A stretch of DNA of 64,000 bases from Planctomycetota bacterium. Its GTDB lineage: Bacteria; Planctomycetota; Phycisphaerae; Sedimentisphaerales; Anaerohalosphaeraceae. This document shows positions 16,392 to 25,924 of this stretch, piece by piece (position 1 is the stretch's first letter; each line of letters begins with the position of its first letter). The notes beneath the pieces are model-generated. The model made no database searches. It saw only the letters and a list, made by a program, of their open reading frames with translations, and had not been told where the DNA came from. Both the position numbers and the translations under genes were made by a program. Location of the stretch: NCBI GenBank assembly GCA_013349435.1, contig DUZQ01000004.1, positions 18,132 to 82,131 on the forward strand, in the 5' to 3' direction.

Positions 16392-17882
16392 TTAATTGAG
16401 TCCCTTTCGTATATCACGAAAAAGTGCAATAACGTTATACTCCGGGCGGAACAAGCCGGCCAATAAGATTAAAATAATATAGACGGACCCGCCGAGGCAC
16501 ACGAGAAAACCTAAGGATACCAGGCCTATCGTGTCAAACGACCTTTTCGCTGCAAAGACACAAAGCATCATAATTAATGTTGCTCCTATCGGCAAGCAAA
16601 GCAGTACGGCGACGTTTTTGAATTTTGCTCCGATAAGCTTTTCAAGGCAGTAAAAGGCAAAAGGCTGAGAAGATAAAGACGCCGCCAGGACGGAAAGTGA
16701 AGTGCCTGTCATGCCGAGTTTTTTGGTCATTGGATATATGGTAAGCGCCAGGACTATAAACCTGATGCACGATAACTTCAGGATGATGTCGGGTCTGCCG
16801 AGGGCCCTGAAGGCCGGTGCTCTTTGAAAACACTTCAGCAGCCCGAGGACACAAAGTATCTGCATAGCCGGCACCATGGGCAGCCACTGCTCGCCCAGGA
16901 CCAGATGTGTGAATTCGTATGCGCAAACTATTATACCGCCGGCAATAGGGAACACGACTAAACTTACAACCTGAATTGTTTTGAAGTAGCCGGCCCTTAG
17001 CTTGTCCATATTGTCCTGCAGCTTTGAGTAGGCGCTGAATGCGACCTGGGCTATCATGTCGCTGATTTCTGTGGCGGTCATATTGGAGATACGATAGGCG
17101 TATCGATAAAGGCCGAGAGTTTCCTTGCCTAACATCTTGGCCAGCACGAGGTCATCGCCCTGAAGGATAAAGAATTGCAATATTGAAGAACCCATTATGT
17201 GTCTTCCGAATTTCCAAAGTTCGAGCGCTTTTTTCGTATCTATCGCAAACCTGGGCCGGTATGGGTGCATGAGGTAGCTTGCTGAGAGCCTCACACAGCT
17301 TGAAGCCAGTTTTCCCGCCACGAGTGCCCACACGCTTTTGTATATTACAGCGAAGCTTACAGCAAAGACGGTGTCTGCAAAAGTCGCGCTGGTGTGGAAC
17401 AAGAATTCCTTCTTAAAGACCAGTTCTTTGCGGAAGTAAGTAACGCCGATATTATTAAGCGCATCCAACAGAACAGTTAAAGAAATGACACGAACAATAT
17501 TTACCGTTTGGGCTTCATCAAAGAAAACCGCCGCATAAGGAGCCGACAGGTACAGGATTATAACAAGTAAAACAGCCCGAATGACGCCCATTGTCCATGC
17601 AGTGTCAAGATAACTTTTTATGTCATCTTTTCTCTGGATAAGGGCGGCGTCGAAGCCGACCTGTGTAAAGCTGTTGAGGATTGCCAGCATTAGCAATGCT
17701 ATGCCCAGCAGGCCGACATACTCCGGGCCCAGAAGACGGGCTATGACTACAAGTTTTGCGAAGACCAGCAGAATTGTTGCCAGCCTGAGCATGAGGACCC
17801 AGACGCCGCCTTTTACAGCAAGGGCGAAGATGTCTGTGTTGGGCTTCTGGTTATTTGCCTTATTAGAGGCTATTTCCTGCAT
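16392..17882 (-). CDS. Oligosaccharide flippase, Wzx/polysaccharide transporter family
   Basis: A 496-residue integral membrane protein with about 12-14 hydrophobic helices. The N-terminus (KGGVWVLMLRLATILLVFAKLVVIARLLGPEYVGLLGIALLM, read in parts) is typical of the PST/WzxC branch of the MVF superfamily: an amphipathic lead, a G-rich first helix, then the A-R-x-L-G-P-x-x-x-G loop. Later segments include GFDAALIQRKDDIKSYLDTAW, LLDALNNIGVTYFRKELVFKKEF, GDDLVLAKMLGKETLGLYRYAY and RAGYFKTIQVVSLVVFPIAGG, all in family order. It moves lipid-linked oligosaccharide across the cytoplasmic membrane. It is the first gene of a three-gene leftward operon. The 203 bp to the divergent aconitase gene should hold the promoter. 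Start ATG 17882. Substrate unknown. Confidence 0.9.
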   Translation of the reverse strand: MQEIASNKANNQKPNTDIFALAVKGGVWVLMLRLATILLVFAKLVVIARLLGPEYVGLLGIALLMLAILNSFTQVGFDAALIQRKDDIKSYLDTAWTMGVIRAVLLVIILYLSAPYAAVFFDEAQTVNIVRVISLTVLLDALNNIGVTYFRKELVFKKEFLFHTSATFADTVFAVSFAVIYKSVWALVAGKLASSCVRLSASYLMHPYRPRFAIDTKKALELWKFGRHIMGSSILQFFILQGDDLVLAKMLGKETLGLYRYAYRISNMTATEISDMIAQVAFSAYSKLQDNMDKLRAGYFKTIQVVSLVVFPIAGGIIVCAYEFTHLVLGEQWLPMVPAMQILCVLGLLKCFQRAPAFRALGRPDIILKLSCIRFIVLALTIYPMTKKLGMTGTSLSVLAASLSSQPFAFYCLEKLIGAKFKNVAVLLCLPIGATLIMMLCVFAAKRSFDTIGLVSLGFLVCLGGSVYIILILLAGLFRPEYNVIALFRDIRKGLN

Positions 17883-18085
17883 TTAGTCTTATTCACCAGT
17901 ATCTGAAGTCATTTGCCGAATCCTTGAAGCACTGTTTTGCAAAGGGGCCGGATTAGTGTCAAAGTATAAGGATTCGAGCAGAACGAGTCAACTTTCAGCC
18001 CAAATAGAAATTGTTTTTGGTCTTGGTTTGTGGTAGGGTTAAAGGGGTGCATTCGGACGTTATTGCAGGGTCAAGGAACTAAGTA

Positions 18086-20071
18086 ATGGGGAAAACATTA
18101 ACATATAAGATACTCGAGAAGCATTTGGCTGCCGGCGAGCTTGTCGCCGGTGAGCCGATTGGGATTCGTATAGACCAGACGCTCACACAGGATGCAACGG
18201 GAACGACTGCGTTTTTGCTGTTTGAATCGATGGGCGTGCGCCGGGTAAAAACGGAGCTTTCCGTTAGTTATGTTGACCACAATATGAGCCAGTTCGGCCC
18301 GGAGAACCACAACGACCATTTGTATCTCCAGACGGCGGCAGCCAGGGCGGGTGCTTATCACTCGCGCCCCGGAAACGGAATATGCCATCAGGTCCATCTC
18401 GAACGGTTCGCAAGGCCCGGCGCGACCCTGCTCGGCAGCGATTCACATACCCCCACGTGCGGTGGTATGGGGATGCTTGCTATCGGAGCGGGCGGGATGG
18501 ATGTGGCGGCGGCGATGGCCGGGGGCGTGTTTTACCTTACCTGTCCTAAAGTTTTGGGAGTGAAACTTAAAGGCAAACTGAAAGACTGGGTGGCAGGCAA
18601 AGATGTGATTTTCAAGCTGCTTGGTATCCTTTCAACAAAGGGAAACGTAGGTTGGGTGGTGGAGTATTTCGGCGAAGGTGCAGGGAGTCTAACCGTGCCG
18701 CAGCGGGCAACTATTACCAATATGGGCGCCGAGCTTGGTGTTACAACGAGTATGTTTGCCTCTGACGAACAGACAAAATGGTTCCTGGGTGCCGAGGGGC
18801 GCGAGGATGTTTACGAGTATTTAACCGCCGACGAAGGCGCCGAGTATGACCGTGTCATAGAAATCGACCTTTCGGCCCTGGAGCCTTTGGCGGCGTGCCC
18901 GTCTTCACCGGATAATATAAGTCCCGTGAGCGAGATAGCCGGGCTGCAAGTCGCCCAGGTTATCATCGGCAGTTGTACAAATTCCAGTTATGCCGATTTG
19001 ATGATGGCCGCAGAGGTACTAAAAGGCAGGCGGACGGACCCGATGGTGGAGTTTGCAGTCGCTTGCGGGAGCAGAGGTGTGCTGAATATGCTGGCAAAGA
19101 ACGGCGCCCTTTCGGATATTATCTCGGCCGGTGCGAGAGTTCTGGAAAGCGGGTGCGGCCCTTGTATCGGACAGGGTTTCTCGCCTGCCGAGGGTGTGGT
19201 GAGCCTGCGGACGTTTAACAGAAATTTTTCCGGCAGAAGCGGCACAAGAGACGACCAGGTGTATTTAGTCAGCCCCGAAACGGCGGTGGCATCGGCGATT
19301 ATGGGCCGAATAACCGACCCGAGAATGCTTAAAACCGTGATGGGCGTAAAGTACCCGAAGATTGAGCTGCCGCGCCGGTTCCTGGTTGACGACGGCATGA
19401 TAGTCAAGCCTCTCACCGAGGCCGAGGCCGCTAAAACCAAAGTGATTCGCGGCTCGACTATCGTGGTGCCCCAAAAGCCGTCCCGATTGACCGATAAACT
19501 TACCGGCAGGATATTGCTCAAATGCGCCGACAAGGTAACAACGGACCATATTATGCCGGCAGGCGCGTTTCTGAAATACCGCTCGAATGTGCCTGAATAT
19601 GCGAAGGTGGTATTTGACTGCTTCAATGAGCCGGAAAAACCCACGTTTGCCGACCGGGCACTTGCGCTCAAGGCCGAAGGAATCGCCGGGATAGTAGTGG
19701 CCGGCGAAAGTTACGGGCAAGGCTCCAGCAGAGAGCACGCGGCGCTTTGCCCGATGTACCTCGGAGTCAGGGCGGTTATCGCAAAGAGTATCGAGCGGAT
19801 TCATAAGGCGAATCTGATTAATTTTGCTATTGTACCGCTGGAATTCGCCGATGTTGACGATTACGACAGAATCGCAGCAGGTGACGAGCTTGAGATAGAC
19901 AATCTTTTGGAAGGTATTGAAAAAGCTGACCAGGTATTGGTCAAGGACAGGACAAGCGGTTTCGATTTTGCCGCAAAGCTGACACTTCCCCGACGTGCCA
20001 GAGATATACTGTTAGCCGGGGGTATGCTCAACTTTATCGGTTCGGAGGTCGGAAAAGATGACCGTCGGTGA
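18086..20071 (+). CDS. acn: Aconitate hydratase, short Aquifex-type
   Basis: A 661-residue aconitase, close to the roughly 640-residue Aquifex-type class. Motifs: SVSYVDHNMSQFGPENHNDH, LGSDSHTPTCGGMGMLAIGAGGMDVA, IIGSCTNSSYADLMMAAEVL with the first cluster cysteine, and ESGCGPCIGQGFSPA with the C-x2-C pair, so all three [4Fe-4S] ligands are present. The swivel domain shows TTDHIMPAG and VVAGESYGQGSSREHAALCP. It converts citrate to isocitrate in the TCA cycle. Start ATG 18086 has AAGGA eight bases upstream. It overlaps the next gene by 14 bases and opens a four-gene rightward run. A homoaconitase-type role cannot be excluded, but the swivel-domain S-R-E motif fits aconitase. Confidence 0.92.
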   Translation: MGKTLTYKILEKHLAAGELVAGEPIGIRIDQTLTQDATGTTAFLLFESMGVRRVKTELSVSYVDHNMSQFGPENHNDHLYLQTAAARAGAYHSRPGNGICHQVHLERFARPGATLLGSDSHTPTCGGMGMLAIGAGGMDVAAAMAGGVFYLTCPKVLGVKLKGKLKDWVAGKDVIFKLLGILSTKGNVGWVVEYFGEGAGSLTVPQRATITNMGAELGVTTSMFASDEQTKWFLGAEGREDVYEYLTADEGAEYDRVIEIDLSALEPLAACPSSPDNISPVSEIAGLQVAQVIIGSCTNSSYADLMMAAEVLKGRRTDPMVEFAVACGSRGVLNMLAKNGALSDIISAGARVLESGCGPCIGQGFSPAEGVVSLRTFNRNFSGRSGTRDDQVYLVSPETAVASAIMGRITDPRMLKTVMGVKYPKIELPRRFLVDDGMIVKPLTEAEAAKTKVIRGSTIVVPQKPSRLTDKLTGRILLKCADKVTTDHIMPAGAFLKYRSNVPEYAKVVFDCFNEPEKPTFADRALALKAEGIAGIVVAGESYGQGSSREHAALCPMYLGVRAVIAKSIERIHKANLINFAIVPLEFADVDDYDRIAAGDELEIDNLLEGIEKADQVLVKDRTSGFDFAAKLTLPRRARDILLAGGMLNFIGSEVGKDDRR

Positions 20072-20597
20072 GAGGATTATAACTGTATTCGGCACAGGCA
20101 AAGCCGGGCCGGGTGACGAAGTGTTTCAACTTGCTTACGAGGTGGGTAATGTCCTGGCACGGAGGGGATTTGTCGTGGCAAACGGCGGATACGGCGGGAC
20201 AATGTCGGCAGCGGCAAAAGGGGCGAGGCAGGTCGGCGGTGAGGTTGTCGGCGTAACATGCACAGCCTTTGGGCGGGGCGGGGCAAATGAATATGTAACG
20301 AAGGAAATTTTAACCGAGTCCTTAGACGAGCGGTTAGAGAAGCTGGTCGAACTTGGCGATGCATACGTGGTATTGGCTGGCGGGACGGGGACTCTGCTTG
20401 AATTGGCATACGTGTGGGAGTTTAAGAACAAGGGCTTTTTATCAGCGGACAGACCGATTATAATAGTGGGCCGGTTCTGGAAGTCTCTTTTAGAGTTGAT
20501 TGACACGATGGACCCGGACAGCAGCAGATGCCTGGAAGTTGTCCCAGGCGCGACAGAGGTAGTGGAAATTTTGGCTGGAAGGGCAAATGAGAGCTGA
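20058..20597 (+). CDS. LOG-family nucleotide-binding protein (TIGR00725-like)
   Basis: A 179-residue Rossmann-like protein of the LOG (lonely guy)/SLOG superfamily. ITVFGTGKAGPGDEVFQLAYEVG opens the fold, followed by GFVVANGGYGGTMSAAAKGARQVGG, which carries the G-G-x-x-G-x-M motif. VVGVTCTAF and then VVLAGGTGTLLELAYVWEF supply the glycine-rich, glutamate-containing phosphate-binding loop. LOG enzymes release cytokinin-type bases from nucleotides. Many bacterial members hydrolyse nucleoside monophosphates or bind small nucleotides for unknown purposes. It overlaps both the aconitase gene (14 bases) and the following gene (11 bases), so its expression is coupled to them. The physiological link to aconitase is not clear. 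The motif P-G-G-x-G-T reads A-G-G-T-G-T here, a common variation. Confidence 0.82.
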   Translation: MTVGERIITVFGTGKAGPGDEVFQLAYEVGNVLARRGFVVANGGYGGTMSAAAKGARQVGGEVVGVTCTAFGRGGANEYVTKEILTESLDERLEKLVELGDAYVVLAGGTGTLLELAYVWEFKNKGFLSADRPIIIVGRFWKSLLELIDTMDPDSSRCLEVVPGATEVVEILAGRANES

Positions 20598-21465
20598 AAC
20601 AGCGGTTATCCTGATACTGAGCCTTACCGGGGGTATGAGAGCCTTCGGCGCAGAAGAAACTACTCAGGCCCGGGACGCAAAGACATTTGGTTTTATCAGA
20701 GAAGGTTTTGTGCTCGATGGTGTTGAAGGCACGGTTACCCGGTCCCCGGCAGGCGACAGGTGGCTCTTTGCCGCCGACGATGATATAAGCGACGGCAGGG
20801 GCGTTATCAAAGCGGGCTGCAAGACTGAGCTTTTACCTTCGGGGACTCTTGAAAAAATTGAAGCGCAGATTAACCGGGGCCGGGCGAGCACCGATGTCAG
20901 ATTGTGGGCGATTTTTACAAGGTACAGTAACAGGCACCGTCTCGGAGGCACCGGGCGGGATAAACCTTCGGACGATAAAGAATTCTTCGACAGAAATTTT
21001 CTGTTTGTGTGGTACTTTATTCCAATGAGTGCCGCCGAGAGCAGGCCGGATGAAATCGAGGATGAGACAGAAGACCAGCGCAAGGCCGAAGCAACAGATG
21101 AAGAAGATTCGATAATACCTGATGATGTGATGGCGATGCTCAAACCCAAGCGGATGGTGAATCTTGCAAGGCTGAAGAAGCTGGATATCGAAGGGGATAT
21201 GATGCTGGCCGACCGGACCGGCTTTATTGTTTCAGATGAAACAGGCAGGTCTTTTAAGCTTGACGGTCTCGGCAGGAACGTCGAAGATGTTTCATTTCGA
21301 CTTTTAGAGTCTGAGGTACTGGAGCGGGTTGAGGCGGATTTGGCCTACTCACCTTATCGGCAAAGGTACCGCGCAGCCGGCAGAATAACAAAATACAATG
21401 GCGGGTTCTATATGCTTCTGCAGCGGGCGGTAAGAACATACAGCCACGGAAACTTTGCAAGATAA
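20587..21465 (+). CDS. Secreted hypothetical protein
   Basis: A 292-residue protein with an N-terminal signal peptide (AVILILSLTGGMRAFGAEE, cleavage probably after AFGA). The mature part is mainly beta-like: GFVLDGVEGTVTRSPAGDRWLFAADDDI, CKTELLPSGTLEKIEAQI, RLWAIFTRYSNRH and RNFLFVWYFIPMS. A strongly acidic stretch lies around 157-180 (DEIEDETEDQRK and on). The C-terminal part contains MMLADRTGFIVSDET and YRAAGRITKYNGGFYMLLQRA. Its alternating strands, ending in an ability-to-form-sheet pattern, resemble OB-like or small barrel domains, but I cannot name a family. It should be periplasmic or outer-membrane associated. It overlaps the LOG-family gene and is followed eleven bases later by hisD, so it sits inside a coupled run of otherwise metabolic genes. 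Confidence 0.72.
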   Translation: MRAETAVILILSLTGGMRAFGAEETTQARDAKTFGFIREGFVLDGVEGTVTRSPAGDRWLFAADDDISDGRGVIKAGCKTELLPSGTLEKIEAQINRGRASTDVRLWAIFTRYSNRHRLGGTGRDKPSDDKEFFDRNFLFVWYFIPMSAAESRPDEIEDETEDQRKAEATDEEDSIIPDDVMAMLKPKRMVNLARLKKLDIEGDMMLADRTGFIVSDETGRSFKLDGLGRNVEDVSFRLLESEVLERVEADLAYSPYRQRYRAAGRITKYNGGFYMLLQRAVRTYSHGNFAR

Positions 21466-21475
21466 AGGAGTTATC

Positions 21476-22780
21476 TTGAGCCGCAGATTCGACCAAATAC
21501 TAATCTCTCACAAACAAACTGACTTTGTCAAGAGATTGAGAGATTTACGTTTTGCAATAGTTCATGCAACAAGATTTAAGCTGTATTCAAAAGACCACCA
21601 AGCCCTGCAGCGGATTATGCAGGATGTTTTTGAAAAGAAAGATGCAGCATTAGCTGAATACACTTCGAAATTTGATGGTGTACTTCTTAAACCCGAGCAA
21701 TTCCGGGTGGACGTATCAGAATTAGAAAAAGCTCACAAGCAGATTGACCAGGCTCTTTTGGCTTCTGCTCGTAGGGCAATTGACAATGTAAGAGAGTACC
21801 AGGAAAAAATCTTCATCGGCAAAAGCATTTCCGGTAAGGTCAAGTACACTCCCATCAAGCGAGTCGGTATTTGTGTGCCGGGCGCATCAGCCCCGCTTCC
21901 CTCTACTGTAATAATGACTGCGGTCCCTGCACAGGTCGCGGGCGTTGAAGAAATCGTAGTGGTTTCTCCTCCGCGGTATAATGGAACTATTCATCCAGTG
22001 ATTCTTGCAATTTGTCATGAACTTGGAATTAAGGAGGTTTATCGTATCGGCGGAGCCCAGGCGGTGGCCGCACTTGCGCAGGGTACCGACACAATTAAAA
22101 AAGTTTATAAAATTGTCGGCCCGGGGAACCGGTGGGTTTCAATGGCAAAACGAGAAGTACTTGGGTTGGTTGATATTGATTCGGTTGCAGGGCCGAGCGA
22201 GGTCTTGATAATAGCCGACGACAGAGCAAATCCCGCATTTCTGGCTGCTGATATGCTTAGCCAGGCAGAGCATGACCCGGGAAGTGCGATTTTATTTACG
22301 GATTCGGAAAATCTCGCTGAAAAAGTCTGTTACGAGCTTGAAAAACAAGTCGCCCAGTTAGACCGTGCGGAAGGAACGGCACGCTGCCTGAAAGAATTTA
22401 GCGGGATTTTTATATTTGAGAATTTAGATGATGCCGCTTTTTGGGCAGATGATTTTGCAGCCGAGCATCTACAGATTCAGTGCGGCAAAAAGAGCAGGGA
22501 AATAGCAGACAAAATAGAAAATGCCGGTGCGATATTTATCGGCGCCTATTCGCCGGTTGCTGTTGGAGATTATTGGGCGGGGCCCAGTCATACGTTGCCG
22601 ACAGGGATGACTGCAAAGTTTTTTAGTGCCCTAAGCGCAAATGATTTTGTCAAGTCCACGAGCATTATCGAGTACAGCAGGGAGCAGTTGGAAGCCGGTT
22701 CCGATGATATTATTCGCCTGGCGATGGTTGAGGGTCTTGACGCACACGCAAAAAGCGTTCAAATCCGCTGTGAGAAATAG
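21476..22780 (+). CDS. hisD: Histidinol dehydrogenase
   Basis: A 434-residue HisD. The start is taken as TTG 21476, because AAAGGAG lies five bases upstream. An in-frame TTG at 21455 precedes that ribosome site. Motifs: RVGICVPGASAPLPSTVIMTAVPAQVAGV, RIGGAQAVAALAQGT, KIVGPGNRWVSMAKREV, DSVAGPSEVLIIADD, MLSQAEHDPGS (zinc ligand and base region), AEHLQIQCG and GPSHTLPTG. It oxidises histidinol to histidine in two NAD-dependent steps using zinc. hisG lies far away at 34 kb, so histidine genes are dispersed here. The gene is visibly AT-richer than its upstream neighbours, which may reflect a different history. The length is normal for the family. Confidence 0.94.
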   Translation: MSRRFDQILISHKQTDFVKRLRDLRFAIVHATRFKLYSKDHQALQRIMQDVFEKKDAALAEYTSKFDGVLLKPEQFRVDVSELEKAHKQIDQALLASARRAIDNVREYQEKIFIGKSISGKVKYTPIKRVGICVPGASAPLPSTVIMTAVPAQVAGVEEIVVVSPPRYNGTIHPVILAICHELGIKEVYRIGGAQAVAALAQGTDTIKKVYKIVGPGNRWVSMAKREVLGLVDIDSVAGPSEVLIIADDRANPAFLAADMLSQAEHDPGSAILFTDSENLAEKVCYELEKQVAQLDRAEGTARCLKEFSGIFIFENLDDAAFWADDFAAEHLQIQCGKKSREIADKIENAGAIFIGAYSPVAVGDYWAGPSHTLPTGMTAKFFSALSANDFVKSTSIIEYSREQLEAGSDDIIRLAMVEGLDAHAKSVQIRCEK

Positions 22781-22850
22781 CGACACTTTGCAGCGTAGGT
22801 TAAGAGAAAAAAATATACCCGGATGAGCATGCGCTTTCAAAGATGACCGA

Positions 22851-23702
22851 TTAAAAACCGTTGTTGTAGTACTCCCGGTGGCCGTCATCGCTGTCATAGC
22901 TAACGGGTTGTGCAACGGTCTCGGTGATTTGAATCCGCTGAATGCTCTCTGCGCATCTGGTTGTGCTGTCGATCGTCACCAGAACCGCACTCATTCGGAC
23001 GTCGCCGGTAGCTATCTCAAACGGATACGGCATTTGCGTTCTAAACGCCTTTATTACACTCTCGACTTTTCTGCCCAAAACCGAATCATGCGCCCCCGTC
23101 ATTCCCACGTCAGTAATGTATGCGGTACCTTTGGGCAGGATTTTCTCATCCGCCGTGGTTATGTGTGTATGCGAACCGAAGACACAACTGACCTTACCGT
23201 CGAGATAGTAACCCATCGCGACCTTTTCACTGGTCGCCTCGGCATGCATATCAACCACGATTATATCCGCCTGTCGCTGCAGCCGGCCTAATATATCGTC
23301 GATTTTAGCGTATGGACAATCAGCAGGTTTCATAAACATCCGACCGATGAGCGCCACGACACCTACAACCGCGCCTTTATGCGTCTGATACAGTGCAAAA
23401 TCCTTCCCCGCCGCCTGTGGTGACAAGTTGGCCGGGCGAACGATGTTGTTCGCCGACTCCAGAATCGGGATGATTTCCTTCTTGCGGTACGTATGGTCGC
23501 CAAGTGTAATAAGGTCGGCACCGTACTTAAGCAGCTTGTCGTAAATCTGTGTAGTAAGCCCGGACCCCCCCGCCGCGTTTTCCGCATTGACCACCACACA
23601 GTCAATATTATTGTCCCTTACCACCCCGGACAACCTCTGCGAGAGGATATGCCTTCCGGGCCGACCCACGACATCGCCAACACAAAGAATGTTTACCTTC
23701 AT
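22851..23702 (-). CDS. ymdB: YmdB-type metallophosphoesterase (TIGR00282 family)
   Basis: A 283-residue binuclear metallophosphoesterase. Metal-binding motifs in order: ILCVGDVVGRPGR, VVVNAENAAGGSGL (the N-A-E-N block), ITLGDHTYRKKEI, IIVVDMHAEATSEK and VFGSHTHITTADEKI. Together these are the full set for the YmdB family, which hydrolyses 2',3'-cyclic nucleotides and affects biofilm and colony traits in Bacillus. The last 25 residues (QPVSYDSDDGHREYYNNGF) extend beyond the core. It follows rny after 77 bases on the same strand. The same rny-ymdB order occurs in Firmicutes, which supports both calls. A cytoplasmic enzyme, with a target in RNA turnover being inference from this pairing. Confidence 0.88.
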   Translation of the reverse strand: MKVNILCVGDVVGRPGRHILSQRLSGVVRDNNIDCVVVNAENAAGGSGLTTQIYDKLLKYGADLITLGDHTYRKKEIIPILESANNIVRPANLSPQAAGKDFALYQTHKGAVVGVVALIGRMFMKPADCPYAKIDDILGRLQRQADIIVVDMHAEATSEKVAMGYYLDGKVSCVFGSHTHITTADEKILPKGTAYITDVGMTGAHDSVLGRKVESVIKAFRTQMPYPFEIATGDVRMSAVLVTIDSTTRCAESIQRIQITETVAQPVSYDSDDGHREYYNNGF

Positions 23703-23779
23703 ATCAAAATCCCAATCCGCCGCCGAACAAGACGGATACAGAAATAAACAGAAAATGGTAAATAGTCAACAGTCAATTC

Positions 23780-25351
23780 TCAGCGGGCATATTCCACGCA
23801 ACGAAGCTCACGAAGCAAAGTTACTTTAATCTCCCCGGGATACGTCATTTGTTCCTCAATCTTTTTTGCGATGTCGCGGGCAATCTTCACGGCGGACTCA
23901 TCGTCAACATTCTCGGCGTCAACGATAACTCGAACCTCTCGACCGGCCTGAATCGCATAGCAGTTCTCAACACCTTTGAAACCACTTGAAATTTCCTCCA
24001 GCTTTTCAAGCCTTTTGATATACCTTTCCAGCGTTTCCCGTCTTGCACCCGGACGAGAGGCGCTGATGGCGTCAGCGGCAGCCACCAGAGGCGTATATGG
24101 ATTGTCGGCGGGGATATCCCCGTGGTGGCCTTCAACCGCATTCAATATCACAGGCGACTCCCTGAAACGCTTCAGATAATTCGCACCGATTGTGGGGTGT
24201 CCTCCTTCCATCTCGCGATCCATAGCCTTGCCGATGTCGTGCAGAAATCCCGCTCTCCTGGCTATAGTACCGTCAAGATTCAGTTCGTCGGCCATCACCT
24301 GCGTCAGAAACGCCACCTCTATACTGTGCCTAAGAACATTTTGTCCATAGCTCGTCCTGTAGTGCAGAGAGCCCATCCGCGACAGAATCTTGTTGTTAAG
24401 ACCCCGAACGTCCACCTCAACCGCCGCTTCCTTGCCCAGCCGCAGGACCTTCTGGTTGACGTCCTTTTTGGTCTGAGCCACTAATTCTTCAATTCGACTC
24501 GGATGAATCCGGCCGTCCTGAATAAGCCTCTCCATGCTTTGCCTTGCTACTTCGCGTCTTATGGGGTTGAATCCACTGACAACGATTACACCCGGTGTAT
24601 CATCCACAATCACATCAACACCGGTGGCCTTCTCAAACGCCCGGATATTCCTGCCTTCTCTGCCGATAATTCTGCCTTTCATCTCGTCGTTGGGAATATC
24701 CACGGTCGAAACACTCGCCTCGCACGTCTGCTCCGCGGCGTATCGCTGAATAGCTGTGTTAATAATCTCTCTGCTTTTTACCTCCGCTTTCTCCTCGGCC
24801 TCTGCAACCTTGCGCTGAATCACCGCGTTCATTTCGTGTTCACACTCGTCCTCAAGCCGGGATAGCAGAAGCTCTTTAGCGGTCTCAATATCCATTGAAG
24901 CAATCTTCAGCAACTGGTTCTTCTGCTGTGCTATCAGGTTCGAAAGCTGTTTGTTTCTTGCATCATAACTTTGTTTCTTCCGGTCCAGCTCATGCTCGGT
25001 TTCCCGCAACTGTTTCTCACGCTGACCAAGTTGTTCGCTCTGACGGTCCAGGACGTCTTCACGTTTACTGAGTCTTTTTTCCTGACCACGAAGCTGGGAC
25101 CGTGTCTGATTCACCTCGGCGGCAAACTCCTCTTTCTTCTTAATTAGCTCCTCTGCCACCTCCATTTGAGCCGACTTGACAATGCTTTCCGCCTGGTGCT
25201 TGGCGCTGTCTATGCGTCTTTCCAACTCATCTTCGGCGCTCTTTACCTTTCGCCTGAAGATAAGCTGCTGCGTCAAAACCGCAATCGCCCCCCCCGAGAT
25301 AACACCTAAAATCCCTATGAATATTGCATCAATTTGTTCCGGTATGTTCAT
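23780..25351 (-). CDS. rny: Ribonuclease Y
   Basis: A 523-residue RNase Y. Domains in order: an N-terminal membrane anchor ([23 protein letters not shown]), a long charged coiled coil to about residue 200, a KH domain with [21 protein letters not shown], and an HD domain with [17 protein letters not shown] and [17 protein letters not shown], which carries the catalytic H-D pair. It makes endonucleolytic cuts that start mRNA decay and is tethered to the cytoplasmic membrane. The length matches the family (about 520). It is followed by ymdB. Upstream, on the same strand, a promoter and a possible small RNA lie between 25491 and 25924, so its mRNA may have a long leader or share that promoter. 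Confidence 0.95.
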   Translation of the reverse strand: MNIPEQIDAIFIGILGVISGGAIAVLTQQLIFRRKVKSAEDELERRIDSAKHQAESIVKSAQMEVAEELIKKKEEFAAEVNQTRSQLRGQEKRLSKREDVLDRQSEQLGQREKQLRETEHELDRKKQSYDARNKQLSNLIAQQKNQLLKIASMDIETAKELLLSRLEDECEHEMNAVIQRKVAEAEEKAEVKSREIINTAIQRYAAEQTCEASVSTVDIPNDEMKGRIIGREGRNIRAFEKATGVDVIVDDTPGVIVVSGFNPIRREVARQSMERLIQDGRIHPSRIEELVAQTKKDVNQKVLRLGKEAAVEVDVRGLNNKILSRMGSLHYRTSYGQNVLRHSIEVAFLTQVMADELNLDGTIARRAGFLHDIGKAMDREMEGGHPTIGANYLKRFRESPVILNAVEGHHGDIPADNPYTPLVAAADAISASRPGARRETLERYIKRLEKLEEISSGFKGVENCYAIQAGREVRVIVDAENVDDESAVKIARDIAKKIEEQMTYPGEIKVTLLRELRCVEYAR

Positions 25352-25490
25352 CGTTCTTACCTTTCCGTTACGTACCCCTAATCAGTTAATCAATATACTC
25401 ATTCGGCGTCTGCGCGAATTCGAGGTCCGCTCGCGCTGTTGGCAGGAAAAGCTAACAAAGAAATGTAATATGGTAGATGTAGTCTATCTT

Positions 25491-25890
25491 AAAAAAAAGC
25501 GTTAACGACACGGCGCACTATTAAACCATAGAAGGCTTAGTCTTCTTCGTATCGATGAATTTCGTTTTCTTGACAAGCCCGTCAAGCTTACTCTCCACAA
25601 CAAGCCCATCCGTTCCTTGGCCGGGCAAACGCCTTTATACACAGATTTCCAAATCACCATACTCACCGACACTTCGGAAAATCCGGACTCGGCAAAGTTA
25701 TTTAACTCTATCTGACAAAATGCCTTTCGCCCTTTCCTTATGCTGCCGGTGTTCTTATAGCTTTGCTACCAGTTCAAGCCTTTCAAAGATGCCTTTATTT
25801 TTATTACACAATATTACAAAACAGCGCGAAAAAAACACTACTCCATTCACGAGAACGCTCGCGCTTCAGACCCGTATATATTGGGCCTCA
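25491..25890 (-). ncRNA. Candidate promoter-driven small RNA upstream of rny
   Basis: Downstream of the leftward promoter at 25897-25924 no complete protein gene is seen for about 400 bases, and a run of eight T (leftward sense) occurs at 25498-25491. The transcript would start near 25890. It contains hairpins: AGGCCC/GGGTCT and GCGCGA/TCGCGC near its 5' end, CCGA-CGGA/TCCG-TCGG mid-way, and CTTGAC/GTCAAG near the end. The 6S RNA gene sits next to zapA or rny in several phyla, so 6S RNA is one possibility, but I cannot recognise its closing stem with confidence. An alternative is a degraded gene: one leftward frame (25634-25521) reads 37 protein-like codons without a start. Confidence 0.3.
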
Positions 25891-25896
25891 AACTTT

Positions 25897-25924
25897 ATCA
25901 TACAATATTTTACGTTTCAGTCAA
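25897..25924 (-). promoter_or_regulatory. Sigma-70-type promoter upstream of rny region
   Basis: Reading leftward: TTGACT (25919-25924), a 16-base spacer, TATGAT (25897-25902). Five of six bases match at each hexamer. It points toward rny but is about 540 bases from its start, with structured sequence between. Confidence 0.6.
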
